DNA from: Burkholderia ambifaria AMMD | GTDB lineage: Bacteria; Pseudomonadota; Gammaproteobacteria; Burkholderiales; Burkholderiaceae | Direction of reading: 5' to 3' | DNA length: 64,000 nt | NCBI RefSeq assembly: GCF_000203915.1 | Contig: NC_008390.1 | Coordinates: 806,001 to 870,000 of the forward strand | Part shown: positions 36,701 to 46,499 of the stretch, in pieces | Layout of the letters: each line of letters starts with the position of its first letter | Position numbering within the stretch: the first letter of the stretch is position 1 | Notes under the pieces: generated by a model | Database searches by the model: none | Seen by the model: only the letters and a program-made list of their open reading frames with translations | What the model was told of the DNA's origin: nothing | Position numbers and translations under genes: made by a program

Positions 36701-37509
36701 ATTTGCTATGCGTGCTGCTCCCTCAGTACTTCGTTCCCGGCGCTGCCGATGGTTTTACGGGCTGGCTGGATGTCGTGGCGGAAAGCGACGGAGCATTGTG
36801 CATTTCGCAGGCCGTGGCCGCGGACTTGTCGTCATGGCTGGCGGCGCATGCACCGCAGCGGGCACGGTCTTTCGAGATCGACTGGTTCCATTTGGGCGCA
36901 GACATCGAGAATTTCACGACGTCTTCGGAAATCCCGCGCGACGGCGGCAAGGTACTTCAACACCTGCGTAATTGCCCGACGTTCCTGATGGTCGGGACGC
37001 TGGAACCTCGCAAGGGGCATGCCCAGGTTCTGGATGCGTTCGAGCAGCTGTGGCGCGACAACGAGAACGTCAACCTGGTCGTCGTGGGGCGACAGGGGTG
37101 GATGGTCGAGGATCTGGTCGCGCGGTTGCGATCGCACACGGAACAGGGGCGCCATCTGTTCTGGCTGGAGAATGCATCGGACGTATATTTGGAGAAAATC
37201 TATGGTGCAAGCTCGTGCCTGATTGCGGCCTCCTATGGTGAAGGCTTTGGTTTGCCGCTGATCGAAGCCGCTCAGCACGGATTGGCGATCATTGCGCGCG
37301 ATCTGCCGGTGTTTCGTGAAGTGGCGGGCGAGCATGCGTTTTATTTTTCCGCGCAGGAAGGGCATGATCTGGCGACGGAGATCAAGGCATGGCTGGAGCT
37401 TCGGGCGAAGCAACAAGAGCCGGCGTCTCGCGGTATGCCGTTCATGACTTGGGCGCAGAGTGCTCGCCAGTTGGTAAAAATTCTCACGCGCGACGAAGCG
37501 TATTCTTAA
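33784..37509 (+). CDS. Three-domain GT4-type glycosyltransferase (O-chain polymerase candidate)
   Basis: A 1241-aa protein with three consecutive GT-B modules. Module 1 (about 1-400) has EX7E as EGFGLPVLE (Glu317, Glu325). Module 2 starts near residue 421 at SPLPPARTGIADYSSELL and has a variant motif beginning at Glu726, ETSGTVLDC, where the second Glu is replaced by Asp. Module 3 starts near residue 857 and has EGFGLPLIE (Glu1153, Glu1161). No signal peptide or membrane helix. Multi-module GT4 proteins build homopolymeric O chains on the cytoplasmic side in ABC-dependent systems (WbdA-like). Overlap with the coiled-coil methyltransferase and closeness to gmd/rmd suggest transfer of D-rhamnose or mannose; sugar specificity is inference. 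Confidence 0.88.
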   Translation: MRIVVDMQGAQSLNSRNRGVGRYTESIVKAMIRNRGDHEIVLALNGAFDESARILREQFEALLPKQNIHVWYAAAPVAHADKANRWRRESSELTYEAFLTSLRPDFIYIASYFEGFGDDSITSIHALQTNVPVAVTLYDLIPYLYAKPYLENPLFKDWYLEKIEHLRRADLWLAISESSRSEGIEHLDLSPEWSVNMSADVDAWFRPEQVPSQRETALRSKYGLTKPFVLYTGGIDHRKNVEGMIRAFALLPPELRQSHQLAIVCSIQPASRDALMRLAKQVGLDAADVVCTGFVPDEDLLALYNLCRLFVFPSWHEGFGLPVLEAMRCGAPVIGANTSSVPEVIGWDDALFDPKSDDAIANQMQRGLTDDSYRQALIEHGKRQAGKFSWDRSGRCALDAMERRREAWLAEAREPEGQSRRPKLAYVSPLPPARTGIADYSSELLPELSRFYDIDVIVDRDAATEIQSGPFAHVSVKTPAWLRKHADSYDRVLYHFGNSSFHEYMFPLLEAVPGVVVLHDFFLSGVLAHMAIHGNRSDLWSKALYDAHGYGGLRARHLSADIADPVWEYPCSLGVIQKGLGVIVHSPNSLRLARHWYGGDAAEWTVIPHMRDATTASSGEEARDALGIGKDDFVVCAFGGLGPSKLNHRLLDAWSRSSLARDRACHLIFVGENQPTEYGEKLARTIRQMAAKDRVRITGWADAQMFRRYLAAVDVGVQLRTLSRGETSGTVLDCMNYGKATIVNANGSMADLDRDAVWMLPDEFSDEQLIDALETLRSDPARRQRMGARAREIIVTAHAPDVCARQYRDAIERFYLRANANPLVLSRAIARRAGQASDDQLRTWALTVARSFVPRNEKRQLLVDISELVQVDARSGIQRVVRNLLKEWLDSPPDGFRVEPVYATTKDSYRYARDFTARLMGFEDGWLQDEPIDYAAGDVFVGLDLQPRVVPAQRAFYQNMRLQGVQVKFVVYDLLCVLLPQYFVPGAADGFTGWLDVVAESDGALCISQAVAADLSSWLAAHAPQRARSFEIDWFHLGADIENFTTSSEIPRDGGKVLQHLRNCPTFLMVGTLEPRKGHAQVLDAFEQLWRDNENVNLVVVGRQGWMVEDLVARLRSHTEQGRHLFWLENASDVYLEKIYGASSCLIAASYGEGFGLPLIEAAQHGLAIIARDLPVFREVAGEHAFYFSAQEGHDLATEIKAWLELRAKQQEPASRGMPFMTWAQSARQLVKILTRDEAYS

Positions 37510-39457
<1,948 letters not shown>

Positions 39458-39703
39458 CAGTCAGTCTCGGTCCGGGGGCATTGGCACCGCGCAGTGCGTC
39501 AGTTTCGCCGGGGCAGTGTTTGCGGTTTGTCGAACATGCAGGGCACGGCGAGGTGTCGAGGTCGCGCGGCGCGGATGCGCGATTCTTGGCGCGCGGCGGT
39601 AGGCTTCGTATCGCCGGGGTGTACGGAGAACACGCTCATCGTCTCCGGCGCCGTACCGGGCGGACCCTGTCGCTTATGAGTCGGTTCGCATGAGGAGTAT
39701 CGC

Positions 39704-40780
39704 GTGAAGTTGGGGGTGGATATCACCTGGATGGTAGGCAACTACCGCGGCATGGGTCGATTCGCTCGGCAACTGGTGGAGCCCGTCGGCGCGTCGGTAC
39801 TGGGTCTGGCTCCGAGCGGCGTGCATGCCGACGAATGGCCGTGCGTGAGTCAAGGGCACGGTTTCTTTCCGTGGTGGGAGCAGGTCGAGTTGCCGCGTTT
39901 GTGCCGCGAGCAGCGACTCGACTATCTGCTGTGTCCGTATAACACCGGGCCGCTGCGGTCCACCGGTAACACGCGGGTGGTCGCGGTCATCCATGATCTG
40001 ATCTATATGGAGCCTTGGCACGTGCTGCCGCCGGCGCGATCGGTTTATCAGACCGTCGGACGCGTCTATCGTCGCCATGTGGTGCCGCGGCTTGTGCGTC
40101 GGGCCGACGTCGTGCTGACCGTCTCGCGATTCACTCAGCGGGAGCTGGTCAAGAAGTTCGAGTTGCGCGAGGGGGACGTACGCGTTGTTCCGTGCACGAT
40201 TTCCGACGACTGGTTTGAGCCGCCGGTGAGTCGCACGGCGCGCCAACCGTACTTGTTCACTGTGGCTGGCGAGGTGCCGAGCAAGAACGTCGGTCGCCTG
40301 CTACAGGCGTTTGCGATCGCCCGCCCGGCGCTGGGCGACGACGCGCGGCTCAGGATCGCCGGTATCAAGGCCGAACATCATGCGCATTTTCTCGGGCTTG
40401 CGGATTCGCTCGGGCTGACGAATGCCGTCGAGTTGCTCGGTTACGTGTCGCGCGAAGAACTGCGCGAGCAGTACCGGCAGGCTCGCGCGTTCGTCTTTGC
40501 ATCGTTGTTCGAAGGCTTCGGGATTCCGCTGCTGGAGGCGATGGCGTCCGGCACGCCGGTCGCATGCAGCAATACCACGTCGATGCCCGAGATAGCGGGC
40601 AACTGCGCGTTGCAGTTTGATCCGCGTTCGGTTGAAGACATGGCGGAGCAGATCCGCGCGATATGGGACGACAGTGCGCGATTCGAGGTCGCGCTCGGCG
40701 ATGGCGTGAATCGGGCTCGCACGTACTCGGAGTCCGCGGTGCGTCCGTCGATCGAGGATTTTTGGGCGGGTCTCGCATGA
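39704..40780 (+). CDS. GT4-family glycosyltransferase
   Basis: A 358-aa GT-B enzyme with an N-terminal MGRFARQLVEPVG loop, VIHDLIY, VLTVSRFTQRELVKKF and the EX7E motif EGFGIPLLE followed by MASGTPVACSN. Cytoplasmic. GTG start with GAGGAG seven bases before. Its stop overlaps the next gene (ATGA). The 246 bp before it hold no gene I can support. Probably extends the O chain or its adaptor; sugar unknown. Confidence 0.92.
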   Translation: MKLGVDITWMVGNYRGMGRFARQLVEPVGASVLGLAPSGVHADEWPCVSQGHGFFPWWEQVELPRLCREQRLDYLLCPYNTGPLRSTGNTRVVAVIHDLIYMEPWHVLPPARSVYQTVGRVYRRHVVPRLVRRADVVLTVSRFTQRELVKKFELREGDVRVVPCTISDDWFEPPVSRTARQPYLFTVAGEVPSKNVGRLLQAFAIARPALGDDARLRIAGIKAEHHAHFLGLADSLGLTNAVELLGYVSREELREQYRQARAFVFASLFEGFGIPLLEAMASGTPVACSNTTSMPEIAGNCALQFDPRSVEDMAEQIRAIWDDSARFEVALGDGVNRARTYSESAVRPSIEDFWAGLA

Positions 40781-42045
40781 GTCGGGACATGAAGAAACTG
40801 CTGGTGCTGGCTCCCCGGTTTCCCTACCCGGTAATCGGCGGAGACAAGTTGCGGATCTATCACCTGTGTCGGGTGCTGTCTCGTCACTACTCGCTGACGT
40901 TGCTGAGCCTGTGCGAGGCCGAAGAAGAGCTGCACGCCGAACTGCCTGACGACGGCGTTTTCGATCGGGTCGAACGGGTCTATCTGCCGCGCTGGCGCTC
41001 CTACGTCAATACGTTGTTCGCGTTGCCTACGCGCACACCGTTGCAGGTGGCGTACTACCGGAGCAGGGCGTTTGCGGCGGCCGTCTCCCGGCTGCTGCCG
41101 TCGCACGACGGCGCATTGGTTCATCTCGTGCGTTGCGCCGAGTACGTGCGCAGGTCGGACAAGCCGCGCATCCTCGAGATGACTGACGCGATCTCGCTCA
41201 ATTACAGTCGTGTCAAGCAGCTCCGGAATGCGCGCGGGCTCAAGTCGCGTGTGTTCGGTATCGAGGCGAAGCGTCTGCTCGACTACGAGCGTGCCATCGT
41301 CGACGATTTCGACCTGTCGGTGCTGGTTTCGAAGACCGACCGCGACTATCTGTTTCCCGGTGCATCCGCGACGAATGTGATGGTTTGCTCCAATGGCGTG
41401 GATCTGTCGGGACTGCCGTATACGGTGCGGAATATGTCGAGCCGGGTCCTGATCTTCATCGGCGACATGCGCACGGTACAGAACCAGGACATGTGCCATT
41501 TCTTTGCGGAGACCGTGCTGCCGCTGCTGCGCAAGCGTGGCGATTATCGCTTCCGGCTCGTAGGCTCCATCGCGCCCGCGCTGGCCGAGCGGTTTCGTGC
41601 GTACGATGGTGTGGAGGTGACGGGGCGGGTCGCGTCGGTCGCGGAGGCAGCGTCCGACGGGGCCGTCGGTGTATGCCCGATGCGTATCGGTGCGGGCGTG
41701 CAAAACAAGATCCTCGAATACATGGCGCTTGGTTTGCCAGTCGTCACCACGTCGCTGGGACACGAGGGCCTGCGCGCGAAGTGCGGCGAGGAGCTGCTGA
41801 TCGCGGATACGCCGGAAGAATTTGTCGAGCGCATCGAGCAGGTCGTTGCCGACGAGGCTTCCGCGGTCGAGATGGCGCGGCGTGCGCGGGCATTCGTCGA
41901 GCGAGAGCATGGATGGGAGCGGATGGTCGCGCCCCTCGTCGAGAAGGTCGACGCGTTGCTGGCCATGCCGGCGCCAACCGGGGCTCGCGGCGATCTCGCG
42001 TCTTCTTGCGACGACGCCAGCCGGTCCGACGGGAGGCTGCGATGA
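40777..42045 (+). CDS. GT4-family glycosyltransferase
   Basis: A 422-aa GT-B enzyme: LVLAPRFPYPVIGGDKLR at the N-terminus, SNGVDL in the linker, and GVCPMRIGAGVQNKILEYMALGLPVV at the nucleotide-sugar site. This layout resembles the sugar transferases of exopolysaccharide clusters (TIGR03087-like). ATG 40777 overlaps the preceding stop; ATG 40789 (MKKLLVLAP) is an alternative. Overlaps the next gene by 4 bp. Confidence 0.9.
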   Translation: MSRDMKKLLVLAPRFPYPVIGGDKLRIYHLCRVLSRHYSLTLLSLCEAEEELHAELPDDGVFDRVERVYLPRWRSYVNTLFALPTRTPLQVAYYRSRAFAAAVSRLLPSHDGALVHLVRCAEYVRRSDKPRILEMTDAISLNYSRVKQLRNARGLKSRVFGIEAKRLLDYERAIVDDFDLSVLVSKTDRDYLFPGASATNVMVCSNGVDLSGLPYTVRNMSSRVLIFIGDMRTVQNQDMCHFFAETVLPLLRKRGDYRFRLVGSIAPALAERFRAYDGVEVTGRVASVAEAASDGAVGVCPMRIGAGVQNKILEYMALGLPVVTTSLGHEGLRAKCGEELLIADTPEEFVERIEQVVADEASAVEMARRARAFVEREHGWERMVAPLVEKVDALLAMPAPTGARGDLASSCDDASRSDGRLR

Positions 42046-43007
42046 TGCGCCTGGTCATCACTGGCGCGAACGGCTTCGTCGGCCGGGCCGTCTGCCGTCG
42101 CGCGCTGGACGCCGGGCATACCGTTACCGCGCTGGTGCGACGCCCTGGCGCATGCATCGACGGCGTGCGCGAATGGGTGCACGGCAGCGCCGATTGGGAG
42201 GGGCTCGACGCGGCCTGGCCCGCCGACCTCGTCGCCGATTGCGTGATCCATCTCGCCGCACGCGTACATGTGATGCGCGACGATTCGCCCGATCCCGACG
42301 CCGCATTTGATGCGACCAATGTCGCGGGCACGCTGCGTCTCGCCGAAGCCGCGCGCAAGTACGGCGTGCGCCGAATCGTATATGCGAGCAGCATCAAGGC
42401 GGTCGGCGAGAGCGACAGCGGGGCGCCGCTGTCGGAAAGCTGGCCCGCCGACCCGCAAGACGCATACGGCCGCTCGAAGCTGCGTGCCGAGCAGCAACTC
42501 GCGCGGTTCGGCACGTCGGCCGGGCTCGACGTCGTCATCGTGCGTCCGCCGCTGGTCTATGGCCCGCATGTCACCGCCAATTTCCTGCGGATGATGGACG
42601 CGGTTGCACGCGGGATGCCGCTACCGCTCGGTTCCATCTCCGCTCGCCGCAGCATCGTCTACGTCGACAACCTGGCCGACGCGCTGCTACAGTGCGCGAC
42701 CGACCCGCGGGCGGCCGGCGAGTGCTTCCACGTTGCCGACGACGATGCGCCGTCGGTTACCGGCCTGCTGCGTCTGGTGGGCGATGCCCTCGGCAAACCG
42801 GCGCGGCTGCTGCCGGTCCCCACGGCGGCACTACGCGCGCTCGGCAAGCTGACCGGCCGCAGCGCGACGATCGACCGCCTGACAGGCAGCCTGCAACTCG
42901 ACACGGGCCGCATCAAGCGCGTACTGGGCTGGCAACCGCCGTATACGACTCGTCAGGGCCTCGAAGCGACCGCGGCATGGTATCGTTCGCGCGATATACA
43001 ACAGTAG
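42042..43007 (+). CDS. NAD-dependent 4-keto sugar reductase (WbpV/WbjF-like)
   Basis: A 321-aa extended SDR with LVITGANGFVGRAVCRRAL, IHLAARVHVMRDDSPDPD, YASSIKAVGE and DAYGRSKLRAEQQL (YxxxK). Enzymes of this type reduce a UDP-4-keto-6-deoxy-HexNAc made by WbpM-type dehydratases, giving UDP-QuiNAc or UDP-FucNAc for chain initiation. It stands directly before the WbpL-like transferase and close to the WbpM-like gene. ATG 42042 or 42045; GGGAGG lies upstream. Confidence 0.9.
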   Translation: MMRLVITGANGFVGRAVCRRALDAGHTVTALVRRPGACIDGVREWVHGSADWEGLDAAWPADLVADCVIHLAARVHVMRDDSPDPDAAFDATNVAGTLRLAEAARKYGVRRIVYASSIKAVGESDSGAPLSESWPADPQDAYGRSKLRAEQQLARFGTSAGLDVVIVRPPLVYGPHVTANFLRMMDAVARGMPLPLGSISARRSIVYVDNLADALLQCATDPRAAGECFHVADDDAPSVTGLLRLVGDALGKPARLLPVPTAALRALGKLTGRSATIDRLTGSLQLDTGRIKRVLGWQPPYTTRQGLEATAAWYRSRDIQQ

Positions 43008-43012
43008 CCGAC

Positions 43013-44029
43013 ATGCCTCTCCCGATATCCACGTGGCCCGCCGTGATCGCGGTGGCGCTGGTCGCTGCCGTCGCATCGACGGCCATCCTGCGCATGCTGC
43101 TCGCGACCGGCCTCGCGTGGCGCCTCGCCACCGACATTCCAAACGATCGTTCGCTCCACACGCTTCCGACGCCGCGCGTCGGAGGTTGGGGCATCGTGCC
43201 GGTCTGCGTCGTCGCGCTGCTGGTTCTGACGCCGCACCTGTGGCTGATTGCCGCCGCTGCCGCGGGGCTCGCCGCGTTGTCTCAGGTCGACGACCGGCGC
43301 GGCTTGCCTGCCCGCGTGCGGTTCTCGGCGCATCTTGCGGCGGTCGTCGCGCTGATCGTCGTTTTTCCTGCCGACGCGCCGTGGTGGCTGCTCGCAGGCG
43401 TCGGTTTCGTGATGGTCTGGCTGACGAACCTGTACAACTTCATGGACGGTGCCGATGGCCTCGCGGGCGGCATGGCGCTATTCGGCTTCGTCGCATACGC
43501 TGTCGCGGCGATGATGGGCGCGAATCCATTGCCCGATCTCGCTGTGGCTGGCGCGGCGGTGGCCGGCGCCGCCCTCGGCTTTCTGCTGCTCAATTTTCAT
43601 CCGGCGCGGCTGTTTCTCGGTGACGCGGGTTCGATTCCCCTCGGTTTTCTGGCCGGCGCACTGGGCTACTGGGGCTGGCGTACCGGTGTCTGGCCCATTT
43701 GGTTCCCGGCACTCGTGTTCGCGCCCTTTATCGCTGACGCATCTGTAACACTTTTGAGACGTCTGTTACGAGGCGAAAAGTTCTGGCAAGCCCACCGGGA
43801 GCACTATTATCAGAGGATGGTCCGAGCGGGCGTAGGTCACCGCCGGACTGCTGTTTATTGGTACCTCATCATGCTCGCAGGCATAATCGTGGCCGTGTGG
43901 GCAAAGGGCCGCCCGGAATGGCAGCAATGGTTGTCGTTCTTCGCGTGGTACGGCGTCCTGGCATGTCTCGGATTGGTGATTGACATGCGCTGGCGCCGGT
44001 TCCAGTCGGCAGCCGAAAACAACTCCTGA
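43013..44029 (+). CDS. Undecaprenyl-phosphate HexNAc-1-phosphate transferase (WbpL-like)
   Basis: A 338-aa multi-pass membrane protein of the WecA/MraY superfamily. Motifs in order are QVDDRRGLPARVRF, NLYNFMDGADGLAGG, FLGDAGSIPLGF and HREHYYQRMV. It transfers a phosphosugar (probably QuiNAc or FucNAc) to undecaprenyl phosphate and so starts the O chain. The DDRRGL and NFMDGADG aspartates are intact. Follows the WbpV-like gene by 5 bp. Confidence 0.94.
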   Translation: MPLPISTWPAVIAVALVAAVASTAILRMLLATGLAWRLATDIPNDRSLHTLPTPRVGGWGIVPVCVVALLVLTPHLWLIAAAAAGLAALSQVDDRRGLPARVRFSAHLAAVVALIVVFPADAPWWLLAGVGFVMVWLTNLYNFMDGADGLAGGMALFGFVAYAVAAMMGANPLPDLAVAGAAVAGAALGFLLLNFHPARLFLGDAGSIPLGFLAGALGYWGWRTGVWPIWFPALVFAPFIADASVTLLRRLLRGEKFWQAHREHYYQRMVRAGVGHRRTAVYWYLIMLAGIIVAVWAKGRPEWQQWLSFFAWYGVLACLGLVIDMRWRRFQSAAENNS

Positions 44030-44041
44030 GGTTTCCCGCCG

Positions 44042-45934
44042 ATGTTCCGATCCAAAGCATCGTGGCTTTCACTGAGTGCTTTCCTGTTCGACCTGACAGC
44101 GGTTGTCGCGTCGTGGTTGTTTGCTTACCTCGTTCGTTTCAACGGCAGTATTCCGGCTGATTTTCTCGGCGGCGCACTGCAGGCACTCGTCTGGGCGTTG
44201 CCGGTCTACGCGCTGATGTTCCATCTGTTCGGCCTGTACCGCGGCCTGTGGGTGTTCGCGAGCCTGCCGGACCTGATGCGCATTTCGAAGGCGGTCGGAG
44301 GCGGCGGTGTGATCGTGATGATCGGTGCGGTGATGTTCCAGCCGTCCCCGATCATTCCGCGCTCGGTGCTGATCGTGTCGCCGCTGATGTTGTTCCTCGC
44401 GATGGGCGGCGCTCGCGCGCTTTACCGCGCGACAAAGGAGTTCTACCTGTATGGCGGGCTGGTCGGGCAGGGCAAGCCGGTGCTGGTGCTCGGGGCCGGC
44501 ACGGCAGGCGCGAGCCTCGCGCGTGAGCTGTCGCGTTCGGGTGAGTGGCGTCTGGTTGGCCTGCTCGACGACGATGTCACAAAGCAAGGACGCGAGATCT
44601 ATGGCTACAAGGTGCTCGGTTCGTTCAACGACCTGAAGCACTGGACCGACGCGATGAAGATCGAATACGCGATCATCGCGATTCCGTCGGCGTCGGTCGA
44701 AACGCAGCGGCGCGTCGCGACGCTGTGCGTGCGGGCGGGCGTGAAGGCGATGGTACTGCCGTCGCTGACCGCGTTGATGCCGGGGCAGGGGTTCCTGTCG
44801 CAAGTGCGCAATATCGACCTCGAGGATCTGCTTGGCCGCGACGCGGTGACGATCGACACGCCGCACGTCGAGGCGTTGCTGCGCGGTCGCGTCGTGATGG
44901 TGACGGGCGCTGGCGGTTCAATCGGTTCGGAGCTGTGCCGGCAGATCCTTCGTTTCGCGCCGGCGCAGCTCGTTGCGTTCGACCTGTCCGAATACGCGAT
45001 GTACCGGCTTGCCGAAGAGTTGCGCGAACGCTTTCCGGATCAGCCGGTGGTGCCGATCATTGGCGATGCCAAGGATTCGCTGCTGCTCGATCAGGTGATG
45101 TCGCGTCATGCGCCGCACATCGTGTTCCATGCGGCCGCGTACAAACACGTGCCGCTGATGGAGGAACACAACGCGTGGCAGGCGCTACGCAACAATGTAC
45201 TCGGCACGTACCGCGTTGCATGCGCCGCGATCCGCCACGACGTGCGCCATTTCGTGCTCATCTCTACCGACAAGGCCGTCAACCCGACCAACGTGATGGG
45301 CGCGAGCAAGCGTTTGGCTGAGATGGTCTGCCAGGCGCTGCAGCAGACGAGCGGCGGTACGCAGTTCGAGACCGTGCGCTTCGGCAACGTGCTCGGCAGC
45401 GCCGGTAGCGTGATTCCGAAGTTCCAGCAGCAGATCGCCAAGGGTGGCCCGGTGACGGTCACGCACCCGGAAATCACGCGGTTCTTCATGACGATTCCGG
45501 AAGCGTCGCAGCTCGTGCTGCAGGCGTCGAGCATGGGGCATGGGGGCGAAATCTTTATTCTCGAGATGGGGCAGCCGGTCAGGATCGTTGATCTCGCTCG
45601 CGATCTGATCCGCCTGTACGGCTTCTCGGAAGGGCAGATCCGGATCGACTTTACGGGGCTGAGGCCCGGCGAGAAGCTCTACGAGGAACTCCTCGCGGAC
45701 GACGAGACGACCACGCGCACACCGCATCCGAAGCTGCGGATCGCACGCGCGCGCGAAGTGCCGGACCACCTCCTTGACGAACTGCTGCCGTGGCTGATGC
45801 AGCGTCGTGTATTGAGCGACGACGAAGTGCGTCGGGATCTGCGGCGCTGGGTGCCCGAATACCAGACGGCTGCGAGTCCCGCCCTTCAAACCGTACCCAC
45901 GTTGTTCCCCTCGAAGTCGGCGGCGCGAGATTAG
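44042..45934 (+). CDS. WbpM-type UDP-GlcNAc 4,6-dehydratase, membrane anchored
   Basis: A 630-aa protein with four N-terminal membrane helices (about residues 10-115), a CoA-binding-like domain around GAGTAGASLARELSRSG, and a C-terminal SDR domain (VMVTGAGGSIGSELCRQI). The active site reads STDKAVNPTNVMGASKR, with Met replacing Tyr as in WbpM and FlaA1. It converts UDP-GlcNAc to the 4-keto-6-deoxy intermediate used by the WbpV-like enzyme. Last gene of the rightward O-antigen block, 12 bp after the WbpL-like gene. Confidence 0.95.
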   Translation: MFRSKASWLSLSAFLFDLTAVVASWLFAYLVRFNGSIPADFLGGALQALVWALPVYALMFHLFGLYRGLWVFASLPDLMRISKAVGGGGVIVMIGAVMFQPSPIIPRSVLIVSPLMLFLAMGGARALYRATKEFYLYGGLVGQGKPVLVLGAGTAGASLARELSRSGEWRLVGLLDDDVTKQGREIYGYKVLGSFNDLKHWTDAMKIEYAIIAIPSASVETQRRVATLCVRAGVKAMVLPSLTALMPGQGFLSQVRNIDLEDLLGRDAVTIDTPHVEALLRGRVVMVTGAGGSIGSELCRQILRFAPAQLVAFDLSEYAMYRLAEELRERFPDQPVVPIIGDAKDSLLLDQVMSRHAPHIVFHAAAYKHVPLMEEHNAWQALRNNVLGTYRVACAAIRHDVRHFVLISTDKAVNPTNVMGASKRLAEMVCQALQQTSGGTQFETVRFGNVLGSAGSVIPKFQQQIAKGGPVTVTHPEITRFFMTIPEASQLVLQASSMGHGGEIFILEMGQPVRIVDLARDLIRLYGFSEGQIRIDFTGLRPGEKLYEELLADDETTTRTPHPKLRIARAREVPDHLLDELLPWLMQRRVLSDDEVRRDLRRWVPEYQTAASPALQTVPTLFPSKSAARD

Positions 45935-46499
45935 CGGCCGCCCCATGCCGGTGCGCGACCGTCAGTCATGGCAGGTCGCCACGGTCACCACGGCTTCGCA
46001 TCGAATCTGCATTCCTCATCAAGCAATGACAGCGTCTCCTGATCGCTCTCGTTGTCGAGTCGGGTGTATCGCTTTTCCACGTGAGCAGTCGGATTTGTCG
46101 CTATTGGCCACTGAGTCGAATCGCCGCCGTGCGCCTCTGAGTAAGCAGGCGTCTTGGTCTGGAGCGATAAACGCATCATTGCCGATACGCTGGCCGGGCC
46201 ACAACATGCGCGTGGCCGAGCGACCTTGCCAGTTTCCCCCGGACAGACCGGCCGAATCGAACTCGAATTCATGGGCATGCGCCCCCGTACTGTCTATGTT
46301 GCCGGACGTGCGTCCGGCACTCGGTATCGACTATCGACCGTAGCCTTTGCGCGGCGTTATCGTCCGTCGCGTCGGACCGGCCGTATTCATTTGACTAGCG
46401 GCCGATTCCTTCCTACCTTTCCCTCAAGGTAGCCGTGCGATTGCCGTAAAGAACAAAGGTGAAAAGCCAAATACGAGCTCTACGGTCCATACCAATCCG
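45935..46499 (+). other. 565-bp intergenic region before the S53 peptidase gene
   Basis: No open frame here has a recognisable product, and no clear terminator or -35/-10 pair stands out. Composition is near 58-60 percent GC, lower than the genes before it. It must contain the promoter of the peptidase gene, unless that gene is read from the O-antigen operon. Confidence 0.5.

Noticed and set aside
39595..39602. GGCGGTAG, the core of the ops/RfaH element, before a glycosyltransferase gene
   Set aside because: An 8-base GC-rich match is expected by chance, it lacks the rest of the JUMPstart sequence, and it is in mid-operon rather than in the leader.
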